Below are positions 12,268-21,921 of a stretch of 64,000 nt of DNA, one piece after another (within the stretch, counting starts at the first letter, position 1; each line of letters opens with the position of its first letter). Location of the stretch: contig JBQTHM010000018.1 of assembly GCA_052389895.1 (NCBI GenBank), positions 1 to 64,000 of the forward strand, given 5' to 3'. This DNA comes from CAVVXX01 sp052389895. GTDB lineage: Bacteria > Pseudomonadota > Alphaproteobacteria > Micropepsales > Micropepsaceae. The notes beneath the pieces were generated by a model that worked only from the letters and a program-made list of their open reading frames with translations, was not told the origin of the DNA and did not search any database. A program made the position numbers and the translations under genes.

Positions 12268-12776
12268 GTGCATGGAAATTGGCTGTTGGTTTTGTAGCCG
12301 TTTTGGGTCTTGCCGGATGCGAGACGGTGAAGGACTCCACAGGTGGGTCGAAGATGGCGCCCGATGAATTCGCAGTAGCGCCGAAAGCGCCGCTTGTCAT
12401 GCCGCCCGATTTCAATTTGCGCCCGCCGAAGCCGGGGTCGCGCATGGCGAATCTTCCCGACCCGTCCGATCAGGCTCGCGCCAGCCTGTATCCCCATAAC
12501 CCGGCCGCCGTTGCTGCCACTATCGAAGGCGGCTTCAGCGACGGCGAACGGCTGCTCCTCGCCTATGCCGGCGCGGCAAACGCCGATAATTCCATCCGCC
12601 AGCGCCTCGCTGCGGACGCGGGATACGAAGACCAGGGACCGGACTTCAGCGACAAGATTCTGTTCTGGCAGGCACCTGCCGATCAGGCTCAACCAGTGGA
12701 CGCCGCCGCCGAGGCCGAGCGCCTGCGCAAGAGCGATGCCGGCGAGGCCGCCACGAACACGAGCACGACACAATAG
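12264..12776 (+). CDS. DUF3035 family lipoprotein
   Basis: A 170-residue protein with a lipobox (VLGLAGC, Cys at about residue 19), so it is probably lipid-anchored. The segment FAVAPKAPLVMPPDFNLRPP is the recognisable DUF3035 core (proline-rich, 'P-L-x-x-P-P-x-F-x-L-R-P-P'). Its position between lspA and the M16 peptidase pair is conserved in alphaproteobacteria. Function is unknown; an outer-membrane maintenance role is suggested by context only. Confidence 0.85.
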   Translation: MSAWKLAVGFVAVLGLAGCETVKDSTGGSKMAPDEFAVAPKAPLVMPPDFNLRPPKPGSRMANLPDPSDQARASLYPHNPAAVAATIEGGFSDGERLLLAYAGAANADNSIRQRLAADAGYEDQGPDFSDKILFWQAPADQAQPVDAAAEAERLRKSDAGEAATNTSTTQ

Positions 12777-12781
12777 GATTC

Positions 12782-14116
12782 ATGTTGTTTCGCTCAGCAG
12801 CTTTTGCGGCCGCGCTTGCCGTGGCCGCCCTTTGGGTTTCGCCTGCGCCCGCGAAAATCGAACTGGCGCAATTCACCCTTTCCAACGGCATGCAGGTGGT
12901 AGTGATCCCCGACCGCCGTGCGCCAGTTGTCACCCACATGCTGTGGTACCGCGTTGGCGGCACGGACGACCCCAGGGGCCACTCGGGCCTTGCGCACTTC
13001 TTCGAGCACCTGATGTTCCGCGGCACCAAAACAGTGCCGCCGGGCGAAATGTCCAAGATCGTCGCGCGCAACGGCGGCCAGGACAACGCTTTCACCACGC
13101 ACGACTACACGGCCTATTTCCAACGCGTCGCCAGGGACAAGCTGCCGCTGATGATGGAACTGGAGGCGGACCGGATGATCAATTTGAATCTCTCGGAAAA
13201 AAACGTCGTCACCGAGCGTTCCGTAGTGCAGGAGGAGCGGCGCTCGCGCGTGGACAGCGATCCCACGTCGCAATTGCAAGAGCGCATGATGGCGGAACTC
13301 TACCTTCCGCACCCCTATGGGCGGCCTGTGATCGGCTGGGCGAAGGAAATCGCAAAGATCGGGCGCAAGGAAGCGATTGCCTACTACACGCATCACTATG
13401 CGCCCAACAACGCTATTCTGATTGTGGTTGGCGATGTCACGCCGTCAGCGGCGCTGAAACTCGCCCAAGAAAGGTACGGACGCGTGCCGAAGCGCGAGCT
13501 CGCCGCGCGCACCGCCGTGCCGCAACCGCCGCGCCGGTCGGAATCGCGCATGACCATGACGCATCCGGATGTGCGTCTGCCGATTTTCATGTGCATGTAC
13601 CGGGTGCCGAGTTACCGCACCGCCCAGCGCGGCGCCGCGGAATCGCTCGAGCTGCTGGCCGAAATTCTCGGCGGCGGCACGGCCAGCCGGCTCTATCAAT
13701 CGCTGGTCGTAAAGAAGAAGGTCGCCGTGACGGTGGGCGCCTGGTACAGCGGCTATACGCGCGATGCGGCGCAGTTCGGTGTGTATGCTTATCCGCGCGA
13801 GGACGTTTCCCTGGCAGAGGTGGAAAAAGCGGTGGACGAAGTCCTCGCGGCAATTGGTGCGGCCCCTCCGGATGCAGAGGAATTCGCCCGCGCCAAGACC
13901 AAACTCGTGGCCCAGGCAATCTATTCGCGCGACAACCAGGCCGGTTTGGCCAACATCTACGGCGCGGCGCTCGCCATCGGCCTCACGCCGAAAGATGTCG
14001 ATGAGTGGCCGAACCGGATCGAGGCGGTACCCCGCAACGCGCCGCAGGCGGCTGCGCGCAACTATCTCGTAAGACGGGAGTCGGTAACCGGCTGGTTGTT
14101 GCCGCGTGAAAGATGA
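12782..14116 (+). CDS. M16 family zinc peptidase (active subunit)
   Basis: A 444-residue insulinase-fold protein with a signal peptide (ending near PAPA, residue 23), so probably periplasmic. The inverted zinc motif H-F-F-E-H is at about residue 71 in LAHFFEHLMF. The downstream Glu ligand region (NVVTERSVVQEERRSR) is present. It forms a pair with the next gene, whose ATG overlaps this stop by four bases. Such pairs act as heterodimeric processing peptidases; here likely a PqqL-like envelope peptidase. Confidence 0.93.
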   Translation: MLFRSAAFAAALAVAALWVSPAPAKIELAQFTLSNGMQVVVIPDRRAPVVTHMLWYRVGGTDDPRGHSGLAHFFEHLMFRGTKTVPPGEMSKIVARNGGQDNAFTTHDYTAYFQRVARDKLPLMMELEADRMINLNLSEKNVVTERSVVQEERRSRVDSDPTSQLQERMMAELYLPHPYGRPVIGWAKEIAKIGRKEAIAYYTHHYAPNNAILIVVGDVTPSAALKLAQERYGRVPKRELAARTAVPQPPRRSESRMTMTHPDVRLPIFMCMYRVPSYRTAQRGAAESLELLAEILGGGTASRLYQSLVVKKKVAVTVGAWYSGYTRDAAQFGVYAYPREDVSLAEVEKAVDEVLAAIGAAPPDAEEFARAKTKLVAQAIYSRDNQAGLANIYGAALAIGLTPKDVDEWPNRIEAVPRNAPQAAARNYLVRRESVTGWLLPRER

Positions 14117-15540
14117 TGTGCACAGTCCAAATCCCAAACGCTGCGCGTTTCGACTTACTCGCAAGGCGGAGCTTAAAGGCAATCGTTGCCGCATTTGTGC
14201 TCATTGCCGGGCTGCTCTCGATCCCGTCAGCCGCATTCGCCATTACGGTGCAAACCGTGCCTGCGCCTACGGGCATGGATGTGTGGCTCTCGGAAGAACA
14301 TTCGCTTCCGATGATTGCCGTTTCGGTTTCGCTTCCGGCAGGTTCGGCATACGACCCGAAAGGCAAGGAAGGACTTTCGGCGCTCACCGCCTCGCTGTTG
14401 GACGAGGGCGCGGGCGATTTGGATGCCGTCGCCTTCCGGCGCGCACTTGAGTCGCGTGCCATCCGCTTCAGCGCGTCGGCGGAGCGCGACTATGTCATCG
14501 TCAGCATGCAGACGCTGAGCGCGCACCGGAATGAGGCGTTCCGGTTGCTCGGCCTTGCCCTGATGCGCCCGCGCTTCGATGCCGACGCAATCGATCGTAT
14601 GCGCTCGGCGATTCTCGCTTCGCTCCGCTCGGACGAGGAGGATCCCTCGACCGTGGCGGCAAAGGCGTGGTACCGCGCATATTTTGGCACGCACCCTTAT
14701 GCGCATGACGACGATGGGACGCCGGAAGGGCTGAAGGCGGTCACGGCAGAAGACATCCGTGCATTCACCAAGGCGCATCTTGTACGAGGCGGCGCCAAGG
14801 TATCGGTTTCGGGCGACATTACGCCCGGTGCGCTTGCGAAAGTTATGTCGGAAGTGTTCGGACCCTTGCCTTCGCAGCCGCCGCCGCCCACGCCAAAGCC
14901 GGAGCGGGTGGGTGCTGCGGGAACGAAAATTCTTCCGCTGAATATTCCGCAGCCGGCGGCGGTGTTCGGCTTTTCGGGGCCCAAACGCGCCGATCCCGAT
15001 TTCATTCCCACCTATGTTGCCAACTACATCTTCGGCGGCGGCGGGTTTTCTTCGCGTCTGATGAATGAAGTGCGCGACAAGCGTGGCCTTACCTACGGCA
15101 TATTCACCGGCGTGACGGACTATCGCGCCGCAGGCATTGTCGTAGGCCGCGTGGAAAGCGACAAGGCGACGATTTCCGAGGCTTTGGACGTTGTGCGCTC
15201 GGAACTGGTGCGTTTCGCGCGCGACGGCGCGTCGGAAAAGGAGCTGGCCGATGCGAAAACCTATCTGATCGGATCCTTTCCACTCAGCTTCGATTCAAAT
15301 GTGAGGATGGCTGCCACTTTGAACGGTTTTCAGCGCGTTGGCCTGGGCGCGGACTACGTCGAAAAGCGCAACGCACTGGTGGGGGCGGTGACGCTGGAGC
15401 GGGTAAATGCGGTCGCAAAGAAATACTTCGATTCTTCGCGGCTGACCGTCGTAGTGGCCGGAACGCCCGCCAAGCCGAAAGCATCCGTCCCCAAAGGCAC
15501 GCCGTCCGAACTCCAGCGGCCAAAATCGCGGCAGCGTTAG
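14113..15540 (+). CDS. M16 family peptidase homologue lacking the zinc motif
   Basis: A 475-residue partner of the preceding peptidase, with a hydrophobic N-terminal export segment (about residues 20-38). The M16 fold is recognisable (GLSALTASLLDEGAGDLDA; RDKRGLTYGIFTG), but the H-x-x-E-H motif is replaced, so it should be catalytically inactive and serve as the regulatory half of the dimer. This is the usual arrangement of M16B pairs. Confidence 0.92.
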   Translation: MMCTVQIPNAARFDLLARRSLKAIVAAFVLIAGLLSIPSAAFAITVQTVPAPTGMDVWLSEEHSLPMIAVSVSLPAGSAYDPKGKEGLSALTASLLDEGAGDLDAVAFRRALESRAIRFSASAERDYVIVSMQTLSAHRNEAFRLLGLALMRPRFDADAIDRMRSAILASLRSDEEDPSTVAAKAWYRAYFGTHPYAHDDDGTPEGLKAVTAEDIRAFTKAHLVRGGAKVSVSGDITPGALAKVMSEVFGPLPSQPPPPTPKPERVGAAGTKILPLNIPQPAAVFGFSGPKRADPDFIPTYVANYIFGGGGFSSRLMNEVRDKRGLTYGIFTGVTDYRAAGIVVGRVESDKATISEALDVVRSELVRFARDGASEKELADAKTYLIGSFPLSFDSNVRMAATLNGFQRVGLGADYVEKRNALVGAVTLERVNAVAKKYFDSSRLTVVVAGTPAKPKASVPKGTPSELQRPKSRQR

Positions 15541-15602
15541 GGATTTCGCGGGTCATTTTTGCAGGGAAAACGTTTTAAGGTTGCGATCGGCGGAATCACT
15601 CC

Positions 15603-16856
15603 ATGATGCAGCTTCCCTACAGCGTCTCGCTCGACCTGGCACTTAACGGTGCGGGCGCGCCGCCGCGCGCGGCGTACGAAGAGGCGCTGGGCGAGGCGAA
15701 GCACGCGCTTGGAAATTTCCAGCAGGTCAAGCCGGAGCTGCTCACAGCGCTCAGATGCGACGACGATCTTGCCGTGGCGGCGCAGGCCGCCGAAGCTCTG
15801 AAGCGCCACGCGACCGACATTTTCATTCTCGGCACAGGCGGCTCGAGCCTGGGCGCGCAGGCGCTGGCCGGGCTCATTCCCTTCGGGCACATGGCAACGG
15901 TGCGGCTCTTCGCTTTCGACAATCTGGACGCCAAGACCTTCGCCGATGCGCTGGCCGTCTGCGATCCCAAGACGACGCATTTTCTTGTCATCTCGAAATC
16001 GGGCTCCACTCCGGAAACCTTGATGCAGGCGCTCGCCGCCGCTGACCTGGTCAAGCATCACCGCGAACGTCACATCGGCGAGCGCTTCCTTGTCATAACC
16101 CAACCCGGCGCGAGCCCGCTTCGCCGCTTTGCCGAGGCCATCGGCTGCCCGGTGCTTGATCATCCGGCTGGAATCGGCGGACGCTTTTCGGTCCTCACGA
16201 TCGTCGGGCTGTTGCCCGCCATCCTGATGGAGCTGGATGTAAAGGCGGTGCGCGAAGGCGCGCGCGCGGCGCTTGCCGATCCCGGGCATGCCATCGCGGG
16301 CGCCGCACTGCATTTCGCGCTGAGCGAGGCGGGCAGGCTGCGCGAATCGGTATTGTGGTCCTATGACGACCGGCTGAAGACCTTTGGCGTTTGGTGGCGG
16401 CAGCTCTGGGCGGAAAGCCTGGGAAAGAACGGCAAGGGTTCCACGCCCGTGGCCGCGCTCGGGCCCGTGGACCAGCACAGCCAGTTGCAACTTTTCCTCG
16501 AGGGTCCTGGAGGCGCGCTCTTCACCGTCATTGCCGGCGAAACTGGGGGCAAAGGCCCCGTGGCGCCGAAGGAAGAGGCCGAAATGCTCGGGCTCACCTA
16601 TCTCGCAGGACGCACCATGGGCGATCTGGCGGCCGCCGAGGCGCGCGCTACGGCCGAAACGCTCGCGAATCGGGGCCGTCCGGTGCGGCGCATTCATGTC
16701 CCACAGATAAATGAAGCCGCGATGGGCGCTCTCTTCATGCATTTCATGCTGGAGACGATCATCATGGGGCGGCTGATGCGAATCGACCCGTTCGATCAGC
16801 CGGCCGTAGAAGAGGGCAAGGTGCTGGCGCGCGCCTATCTGGAGGGCAAGCGTTGA
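15603..16856 (+). CDS. pgi: Glucose-6-phosphate isomerase, short form
   Basis: A 417-residue phosphoglucose isomerase interconverting glucose-6-phosphate and fructose-6-phosphate. The sugar-phosphate site GTGGSSLGAQAL (about residue 78) and the SIS-type SKSGSTPET are present, as is VDQHSQLQL with the catalytic His. The length is about 120 residues below the E. coli enzyme, as in the short PGI group. Its stop overlaps the mutL start. Confidence 0.93.
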   Translation: MMQLPYSVSLDLALNGAGAPPRAAYEEALGEAKHALGNFQQVKPELLTALRCDDDLAVAAQAAEALKRHATDIFILGTGGSSLGAQALAGLIPFGHMATVRLFAFDNLDAKTFADALAVCDPKTTHFLVISKSGSTPETLMQALAAADLVKHHRERHIGERFLVITQPGASPLRRFAEAIGCPVLDHPAGIGGRFSVLTIVGLLPAILMELDVKAVREGARAALADPGHAIAGAALHFALSEAGRLRESVLWSYDDRLKTFGVWWRQLWAESLGKNGKGSTPVAALGPVDQHSQLQLFLEGPGGALFTVIAGETGGKGPVAPKEEAEMLGLTYLAGRTMGDLAAAEARATAETLANRGRPVRRIHVPQINEAAMGALFMHFMLETIIMGRLMRIDPFDQPAVEEGKVLARAYLEGKR

Positions 16857-18676
16857 CGGCGGAACCCGCACGCGAATTTCAGCGCAGGAAGATCCGCAGG
16901 CTCGCCGAAGGCACGGTGAACCGGATCGCCGCCGGCGAGGTGGTGGAGCGGCCGGCCAGCGCGGTGAAGGAACTGATCGAAAACTCGCTCGACGCCGGCG
17001 CCACGCGCATTGCGGTTACGGTCGCCGATGGCGGCGCTGCGCTCGTGCTGGTGGAAGACAATGGCGAAGGCATGGACGCGGACGAGCTGCGCCTGGCCAT
17101 TGAACGCCATGCCACGTCCAAGTTGGCATTGAGCGAAAGCGGCGAGGACGATCTCGGCCACATCGAAACGCTCGGCTTTCGCGGCGAGGCGCTGCCCTCC
17201 ATCGGCGCCGTGGCGCGGCTGTCGCTCACCAGCCGCACGCGCACGGGTGAAGGGCACACGATTCGCGTGGAAGGAAGCCTGGCGGATGGCCCGTTTCCCG
17301 CCGGGTTTTTGAGCGCGGGCCAAAGCGGCACCCGCGCGGAAGTGCGCGATCTCTTTTTCGCCATGCCCGCGCGGTTGAAATTTTTGAAATCCGTGCGTTC
17401 CGAGTCCTTGGCCGTGCTGGAAGTGGTACGCCGCCTTGCCATGGCTCGGCCCGATGCGGCGTTTACGTTGATCGAGGACGGCCGCGAGGTTCTGCGGCTT
17501 CCAGCTGAGGACGGTCTTTTCGAAGCGCAGCAGCGCAGGCTTTCGCGCATCATGGGACGCGAGTTCGGCGAAAACTCCGTTCCCGTGAACGCCGAACGCG
17601 AAGGCTTGCGCGTCACGGGCTTTGCCGGGCTTCCGACCTACACGCGTGCGAACGCGCAGTTGCAATTCCTGTTCGTGAACGGGCGGCCCGTACGCGACCG
17701 GCTACTGGTTGGCGCCGTGCGCGGGGCCTACGCCGATTTCATGCCGCATGACCGCTTTGCGGCGCTGGCCCTGTTCGTGGAGTGCGCCCCGGCTTTTGTG
17801 GACGTGAATGTGCATCCCGCAAAAACCGAGGTCCGCTTCCGCGATCCCGCGCTGGTGCGCGCGCTCATCGTCACTGCGCTGAAGTTGGCTCTGCACAGTG
17901 CGGGACATCGCGCCGCCAACACGATCTCGACCGCGGCCATCGCCGCGTTCCGCCGGCCCGAGTCCCGCGCGCACGCGCCCAGCCCTGGCCTTACCGACGA
18001 GAGCCGCAAATTCCAGGCGCCGTTGTTTCAGGATGCACCGGCACCCTTAGTGCAGCGCAACGTACCGGGCGAAGGCGAGGCCGAGCCCGCCGTTGAACAC
18101 CCCCTGGGTGTCGCACGGGCGCAATTGCACGAGACCTATATCGTGGCGCAGACGCCGGACGGCGTCGTGTTCGTGGACCAGCATGCGGCGCACGAACGCG
18201 TCGTACATGAGCGCCTCAAGCGCGCGCTGGAATCCGGCGCCGTCAAGCGCCAGCCGCTGCTGATTCCCGAGGTGGTGGAACTGGACGAGAGGGCGGCCGC
18301 GCGCCTGCTTATGCACGCCGAAGAGCTGATGAAATTCGGCCTGGTGGTGGAAGGCTTCGGCCCCGGCGCCGTATTGGTGCGCGAGACGCCTGCGCTGCTG
18401 GGCGAGCTCGACGCCGGGCGGCTCATCCGCGATTTGGCAGACGAGCTCGCCGAAAGCGATGCGGCGCTTTCTCTGAAGGAACGCCTCGATCACGTCTGCG
18501 CCACCATTGCCTGCCACGGCAGCGTGCGCGCAGGCCGCCGGCTCAACGCCGACGAAATGAACGCGTTGCTGCGCGAAATGGAATCCACACCCCACACCGG
18601 CCAGTGCAACCACGGCCGGCCGACGCACGTAGAACTGAAACTCGCCGATATCGAGAAGCTCTTCGGCCGCCGCTAG
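16853..18676 (+). CDS. mutL: DNA mismatch repair protein MutL
   Basis: A 607-residue MutL. The GHKL ATPase domain is intact: ENSLDAGATRI (motif I), DNGEGMD (motif II), RHATSKL and GFRGEALPSIGAV (motif III). The C-terminal dimerisation domain includes QHAAHERV and the terminal region HGRPTHVELKLADIEKLFGRR. The QHAAHER and HGRP segments suggest the MLH-type latent endonuclease surface, though I do not see a clear DQHA-x2-E-x4-E metal motif beyond DQHAAHERVVHE. Start is a TTG at 16853 overlapping the pgi stop; no better ATG is nearby. Confidence 0.96.
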   Translation: MTAEPAREFQRRKIRRLAEGTVNRIAAGEVVERPASAVKELIENSLDAGATRIAVTVADGGAALVLVEDNGEGMDADELRLAIERHATSKLALSESGEDDLGHIETLGFRGEALPSIGAVARLSLTSRTRTGEGHTIRVEGSLADGPFPAGFLSAGQSGTRAEVRDLFFAMPARLKFLKSVRSESLAVLEVVRRLAMARPDAAFTLIEDGREVLRLPAEDGLFEAQQRRLSRIMGREFGENSVPVNAEREGLRVTGFAGLPTYTRANAQLQFLFVNGRPVRDRLLVGAVRGAYADFMPHDRFAALALFVECAPAFVDVNVHPAKTEVRFRDPALVRALIVTALKLALHSAGHRAANTISTAAIAAFRRPESRAHAPSPGLTDESRKFQAPLFQDAPAPLVQRNVPGEGEAEPAVEHPLGVARAQLHETYIVAQTPDGVVFVDQHAAHERVVHERLKRALESGAVKRQPLLIPEVVELDERAAARLLMHAEELMKFGLVVEGFGPGAVLVRETPALLGELDAGRLIRDLADELAESDAALSLKERLDHVCATIACHGSVRAGRRLNADEMNALLREMESTPHTGQCNHGRPTHVELKLADIEKLFGRR

Positions 18677-18854
18677 CCCCCTCCGCCTCCCCCGGATTAA
18701 ATCCGGGGTCGGCACCTCCCCCAAAAGGGGGAGGATGATCTGAAGTCCGAAATCGGAAATCGGAAGCCGGAAATTGTTTTCTGATCTCTGATTTCCGAAT
18801 TCTGATTCATCCTCCCCCACTGGGGGAGGTGGTCGCGTAGCGGCCGGAGGGGGC
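18676..18854. repeat. Dispersed palindromic element filling the mutL-rsmD gap
   Basis: GCCCCCTCCG at 18676-18685 is the exact inverse of CGGAGGGGGC at 18845-18854. Inside are two further hairpins (CCTCCCCCAAAAGGGGGAGG, CCTCCCCCACTGGGGGAGG) and a core of short repeats (CGGAAATCGGAAATCGGAA, CTGATCTCTGATTTCC). The element exactly fills the space between the two convergent stop codons. It resembles a MITE-like or REP-like element and could also stop transcription from both sides. Confidence 0.7.
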
Positions 18855-19418
18855 TTATGTTGCAAGCAAAATCACTACCCGTGTATCGCCATAAACGCGG
18901 CTGTCGAGAGTTTGTAATCCGTCCGTAGGAGGAATTGTTTCATCCTCCGCAATCTCCGCCACGATAATGGCATCGGGTGCAAGCCAGCTGCCGTCGCGCA
19001 ATGACGCAAGCGCCTGCGGAATAAGGTTTTTACGGTAAGGCGGGTCGAGAAAAGCGAGCTTGAACGGTTGATCGAGGCGGCGCTCGCCCAGATGCGTTGC
19101 ATCGCGCCGCCAGATCTTGGTGACGCCGGTGAGGCCCAGCGCCTCCACGTTTTCGCGGATGAGCGCGCGGCTTTCGGCGTGATCGTCCAGGAACAGGCAG
19201 AATGATGCGCCGCGCGACAGCGCCTCGATGCCCATGGCGCCAGTGCCGGCGAACAGATCGATGACGCGCGCGCCTGGAAGCGTGAAACCGGCGCCGAAAT
19301 CATTGTGGGCGAGAATGTTGAAGATGGCCTGGCGCACCTTGTCCGATGTGGGCCGCACGCGCGCATCGCCGGATGTTTTCAGCGCGCGCCCGCCATATTT
19401 TCCCGCCGTCACCCGCAT
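18855..19418 (-). CDS. rsmD: 16S rRNA (guanine966-N2)-methyltransferase RsmD
   Basis: A 187-residue methyltransferase modifying G966 of 16S rRNA with S-adenosylmethionine. The SAM-binding DLFAGTGAMGIEALSRGA and the catalytic DPPY (in LAFLDPPYRK) are intact. I start at the ATG at 19418 (MRVTAGKYGGR), which aligns with the family N-terminus; an in-frame start 17 codons upstream is possible but adds no conserved residues. In many relatives a pseudouridine synthase precedes rsmD; none is seen here. Confidence 0.94.
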   Translation of the reverse strand: MRVTAGKYGGRALKTSGDARVRPTSDKVRQAIFNILAHNDFGAGFTLPGARVIDLFAGTGAMGIEALSRGASFCLFLDDHAESRALIRENVEALGLTGVTKIWRRDATHLGERRLDQPFKLAFLDPPYRKNLIPQALASLRDGSWLAPDAIIVAEIAEDETIPPTDGLQTLDSRVYGDTRVVILLAT

Positions 19419-19815
19419 GGATCGCACATTGTCATTTCCAACGAGCCGCGGAAACCCAAAGTCCGCCATCCCTCGCGGATGCGTTTCCCGCGGAAATTAG
19501 TCCAAAAAAAATTTATCAGGGGGTCTTGCAGCGCGGCGCTGCTCACACCAAATACCCTATATCCAGCGAAGAGCGCCCGGAGCGAAGGGCGGGACCGGAA
19601 ACGGGCCCCGCCCTTTGTTTTTCGCGCGCCCGCATTTTGTCGGCGCGGGGCGTTCCAAAAAAATTTTCGGGGATTTCAAGCCCCCTAGGGGCGCCGTTTC
19701 GCCCGGGAGCGGACGGGCCATAAGGCAGCAGGTTTGCAAGTAATGGTAACTTTGATGCGACGATGAACGACTTTTTATTTCGCGTTTTGCCGGTGGGCGG
19801 TATAGGTCTGCCCGC
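19419..19815. other. Intergenic region with hairpins, no gene recognised
   Basis: Almost 400 bases separate the divergent rsmD and ScsB genes. It includes a strong plus-strand terminator-like hairpin (next entry) and two similar A/T tracts (near 19503 and 19655, both CCAAAAAAA followed by TTT and a G-run). No open frame with coding character was found. Promoters for both flanking genes should be here. Confidence 0.5.
19585..19622 (+). terminator. Orphan Rho-independent terminator-like hairpin
   Basis: AAGGGCGGG (19585-19593) pairs with 19607-19615, with an inner CCG-GAAA-CGG helix, then TTTGTTTTT. It reads as a plus-strand terminator, yet the nearest upstream plus-strand gene (mutL) ends 900 bases away beyond rsmD. 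It may end an unannotated small RNA. Confidence 0.6.
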
Positions 19816-21921
19816 ATGTCCGTAAACCGCATTTTTCTCGTTGCCGCATTCGCGAGTGTGTATGCCGTGGCCGGCGCGCACGCGCAGAGCCCGATCGACA
19901 ACAAGCCCAAAGTCCATGCCAGCCTGATCGCAGAGCGCGACGGCGTTGCGCCGGGCGGCGAGGTGACGGTCGCGCTGCGCGAGGTCATCCGTAAGAACTG
20001 GCACACCTACTGGAAAAACCCGGGCGATTCGGGCGAGCCCACCCGCATCACATGGACTCTGCCGCCGGGCTGGAAGGCGGGAGAAATCCAATGGCCGTAC
20101 CCGGAGCGCCTTCCGGTCGGCCCGCTGATGGATTTCGGCTACTCGGACGAGGTGGTGCTGCTCGTTCCGCTCACGGCGCCCGCGGACGCAAAGCCCGGCG
20201 AGCGCGCACGCATCGTGGCCGATGCCATGTGGCTTGTGTGCGAGGAAGTGTGCATCCCGGAAGAAACGCAACTCTCGCTCGATCTCAAAATCGAATCGGC
20301 ACAGCCGCCGCCCAATCCCGAATGGACGGGGTTCTTTGCGCGGGCACGCTCGTTTCTGCCGCAGCCCTCGCCCTGGCATGCAACATACAGCGCGGACAAC
20401 GACAGGTTCATGCTTTCGATCGAATCGGAAGACCTGGCGCAGGCGCGGCCGCGCGAAGCTTTCTTCTTTCCCGCCGAGGACGGCGCGATTTCCAATCCCG
20501 CGCCGCAACGGCTTTCGGTCACCAATTCTGGGATAACGCTTTCCACCAAAGCGGGGTGGAAGCTTTCCACGCCGCAAAGCCGCGCAACGGCGGGCGCCGT
20601 TTCCGGCGTCGTCGTCATGACGGGCGTGGACGGGCGCAAAGATGCCATCGAGTTGACGGCCCGGCCCGGCCCCGCGCTCGCGGGCGGCACGGAAATCGGA
20701 TTGGGAATAGCCATTCTGTTTGCGTTTTTTGGAGGCCTCATTCTCAACCTTATGCCCTGTGTGCTGCCGGTGCTTTCCATCAAGGCGCTGGCCTTTGCCG
20801 GGAAGGGCGGGGCGAAATCCGCGCACCGCGAGGCGCTCGCCTATGGCGCGGGCGTCGTCCTCACCTTTGCAGTGCTTGCCGCGTTCATCATCGCGCTTCG
20901 CGCGGGCGGCGAAATCATCGGCTGGGGGTTTCAGCTCCAGGAGCCCATGGTGGTCGCGGGCTTCGCGCTGCTGATGTTTGCCGTGGGCCTCAACCTGTCC
21001 GGCGTGTTCGAGATCGGCGCCGCCATTTCCAATTTCGGCGAGCATCTGGTCCGCCACGGTGGCGCCGTCGGAAGTTTCTTCACCGGCATGCTGGCGGTAG
21101 CGGTGGCGGCGCCATGCACGGCGCCCTTCATGGGCGCGGCGATGGGCTTTGCGCTGACACAGCCGGCGGGCATTTCGCTTGCGGTATTCATCGCGCTCAG
21201 CCTTGGCTTCGCCGCGCCCTTCGTGGCGCTCGGATTCTCGCCCGGTTTGATCCGCCTCTTGCCCAAACCGGGCGCATGGATGGAAACGCTGCGCCAATTC
21301 CTCGCCTTTCCCATGTACGCAACTGCGATCTGGCTCGCCTGGGTGTTGAGTCTGGAAGCAGGGCTGAATGCGCTCACCGCGCTGCTTGCGGCGGCGCTCG
21401 CAATGGGCTTCGCGTTCTGGGCGTTCGGCGTTGCGCAAAAGCGCCAGGGTCGCGCGCGAATGATGGGATTTGCCGCCGCGCTCGCCGGCCTATTGGCAGC
21501 GGCTGCGCTCTTGCCCGAAGCGGGAGAGGGCAAACCCGCCGAGGCCGGACAGGCGGGCCTTATACCCTCCGAGCCTTACAGCGCCGCAAAACTTGCCGAC
21601 TTTCGCGCGGAAGGCAGGCCTGTATTCGTCAATGCGACTGCGGCCTGGTGCATTACCTGTCTGGTGAACGAGCGCGTTGCGCTTCAGCAACAGGCGGTGG
21701 CGGACATCTTCCGCCGCAACAACGTTGCCTATCTGCTGGCGGACTGGACCAACCGGAACCCCGAGGTCACGCAATTGTTAACCCGGTACGGTCGTTCCGG
21801 CGTGCCACTTTATCTATATTTTCCGCCGCGAGGCGATGCGGTTGTGCTTCCGCAAATCCTCACGGAAAGTATCATCCGTTCGACCCTCGAAGGTGGGCAG
21901 GGAGAGGAGAACACACCATGA
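19816..21921 (+). CDS. ScsB/DsbD-type protein-disulfide reductase
   Basis: A 701-residue membrane protein carrying electrons from cytosolic thioredoxin to the periplasm. A signal peptide (to about residue 23) precedes an N-terminal periplasmic domain with a C-x3-x-C pair (VCEEVC, about 141-146). The central membrane domain has the redox cysteines in MPCVLP (C315) and APCTAP (C434). The C-terminal thioredoxin-like domain has AWCITC (C612, C615). The domain set fits the ScsB branch. It overlaps the next gene by four bases, giving it a probable exported redox partner. Confidence 0.92.
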   Translation: MSVNRIFLVAAFASVYAVAGAHAQSPIDNKPKVHASLIAERDGVAPGGEVTVALREVIRKNWHTYWKNPGDSGEPTRITWTLPPGWKAGEIQWPYPERLPVGPLMDFGYSDEVVLLVPLTAPADAKPGERARIVADAMWLVCEEVCIPEETQLSLDLKIESAQPPPNPEWTGFFARARSFLPQPSPWHATYSADNDRFMLSIESEDLAQARPREAFFFPAEDGAISNPAPQRLSVTNSGITLSTKAGWKLSTPQSRATAGAVSGVVVMTGVDGRKDAIELTARPGPALAGGTEIGLGIAILFAFFGGLILNLMPCVLPVLSIKALAFAGKGGAKSAHREALAYGAGVVLTFAVLAAFIIALRAGGEIIGWGFQLQEPMVVAGFALLMFAVGLNLSGVFEIGAAISNFGEHLVRHGGAVGSFFTGMLAVAVAAPCTAPFMGAAMGFALTQPAGISLAVFIALSLGFAAPFVALGFSPGLIRLLPKPGAWMETLRQFLAFPMYATAIWLAWVLSLEAGLNALTALLAAALAMGFAFWAFGVAQKRQGRARMMGFAAALAGLLAAAALLPEAGEGKPAEAGQAGLIPSEPYSAAKLADFRAEGRPVFVNATAAWCITCLVNERVALQQQAVADIFRRNNVAYLLADWTNRNPEVTQLLTRYGRSGVPLYLYFPPRGDAVVLPQILTESIIRSTLEGGQGEENTP

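Noticed and set aside
19543..21438. A long minus-strand frame opposite the ScsB gene
   Set aside because: The plus frame has the ScsB domain structure and four redox motifs; the minus frame has none.
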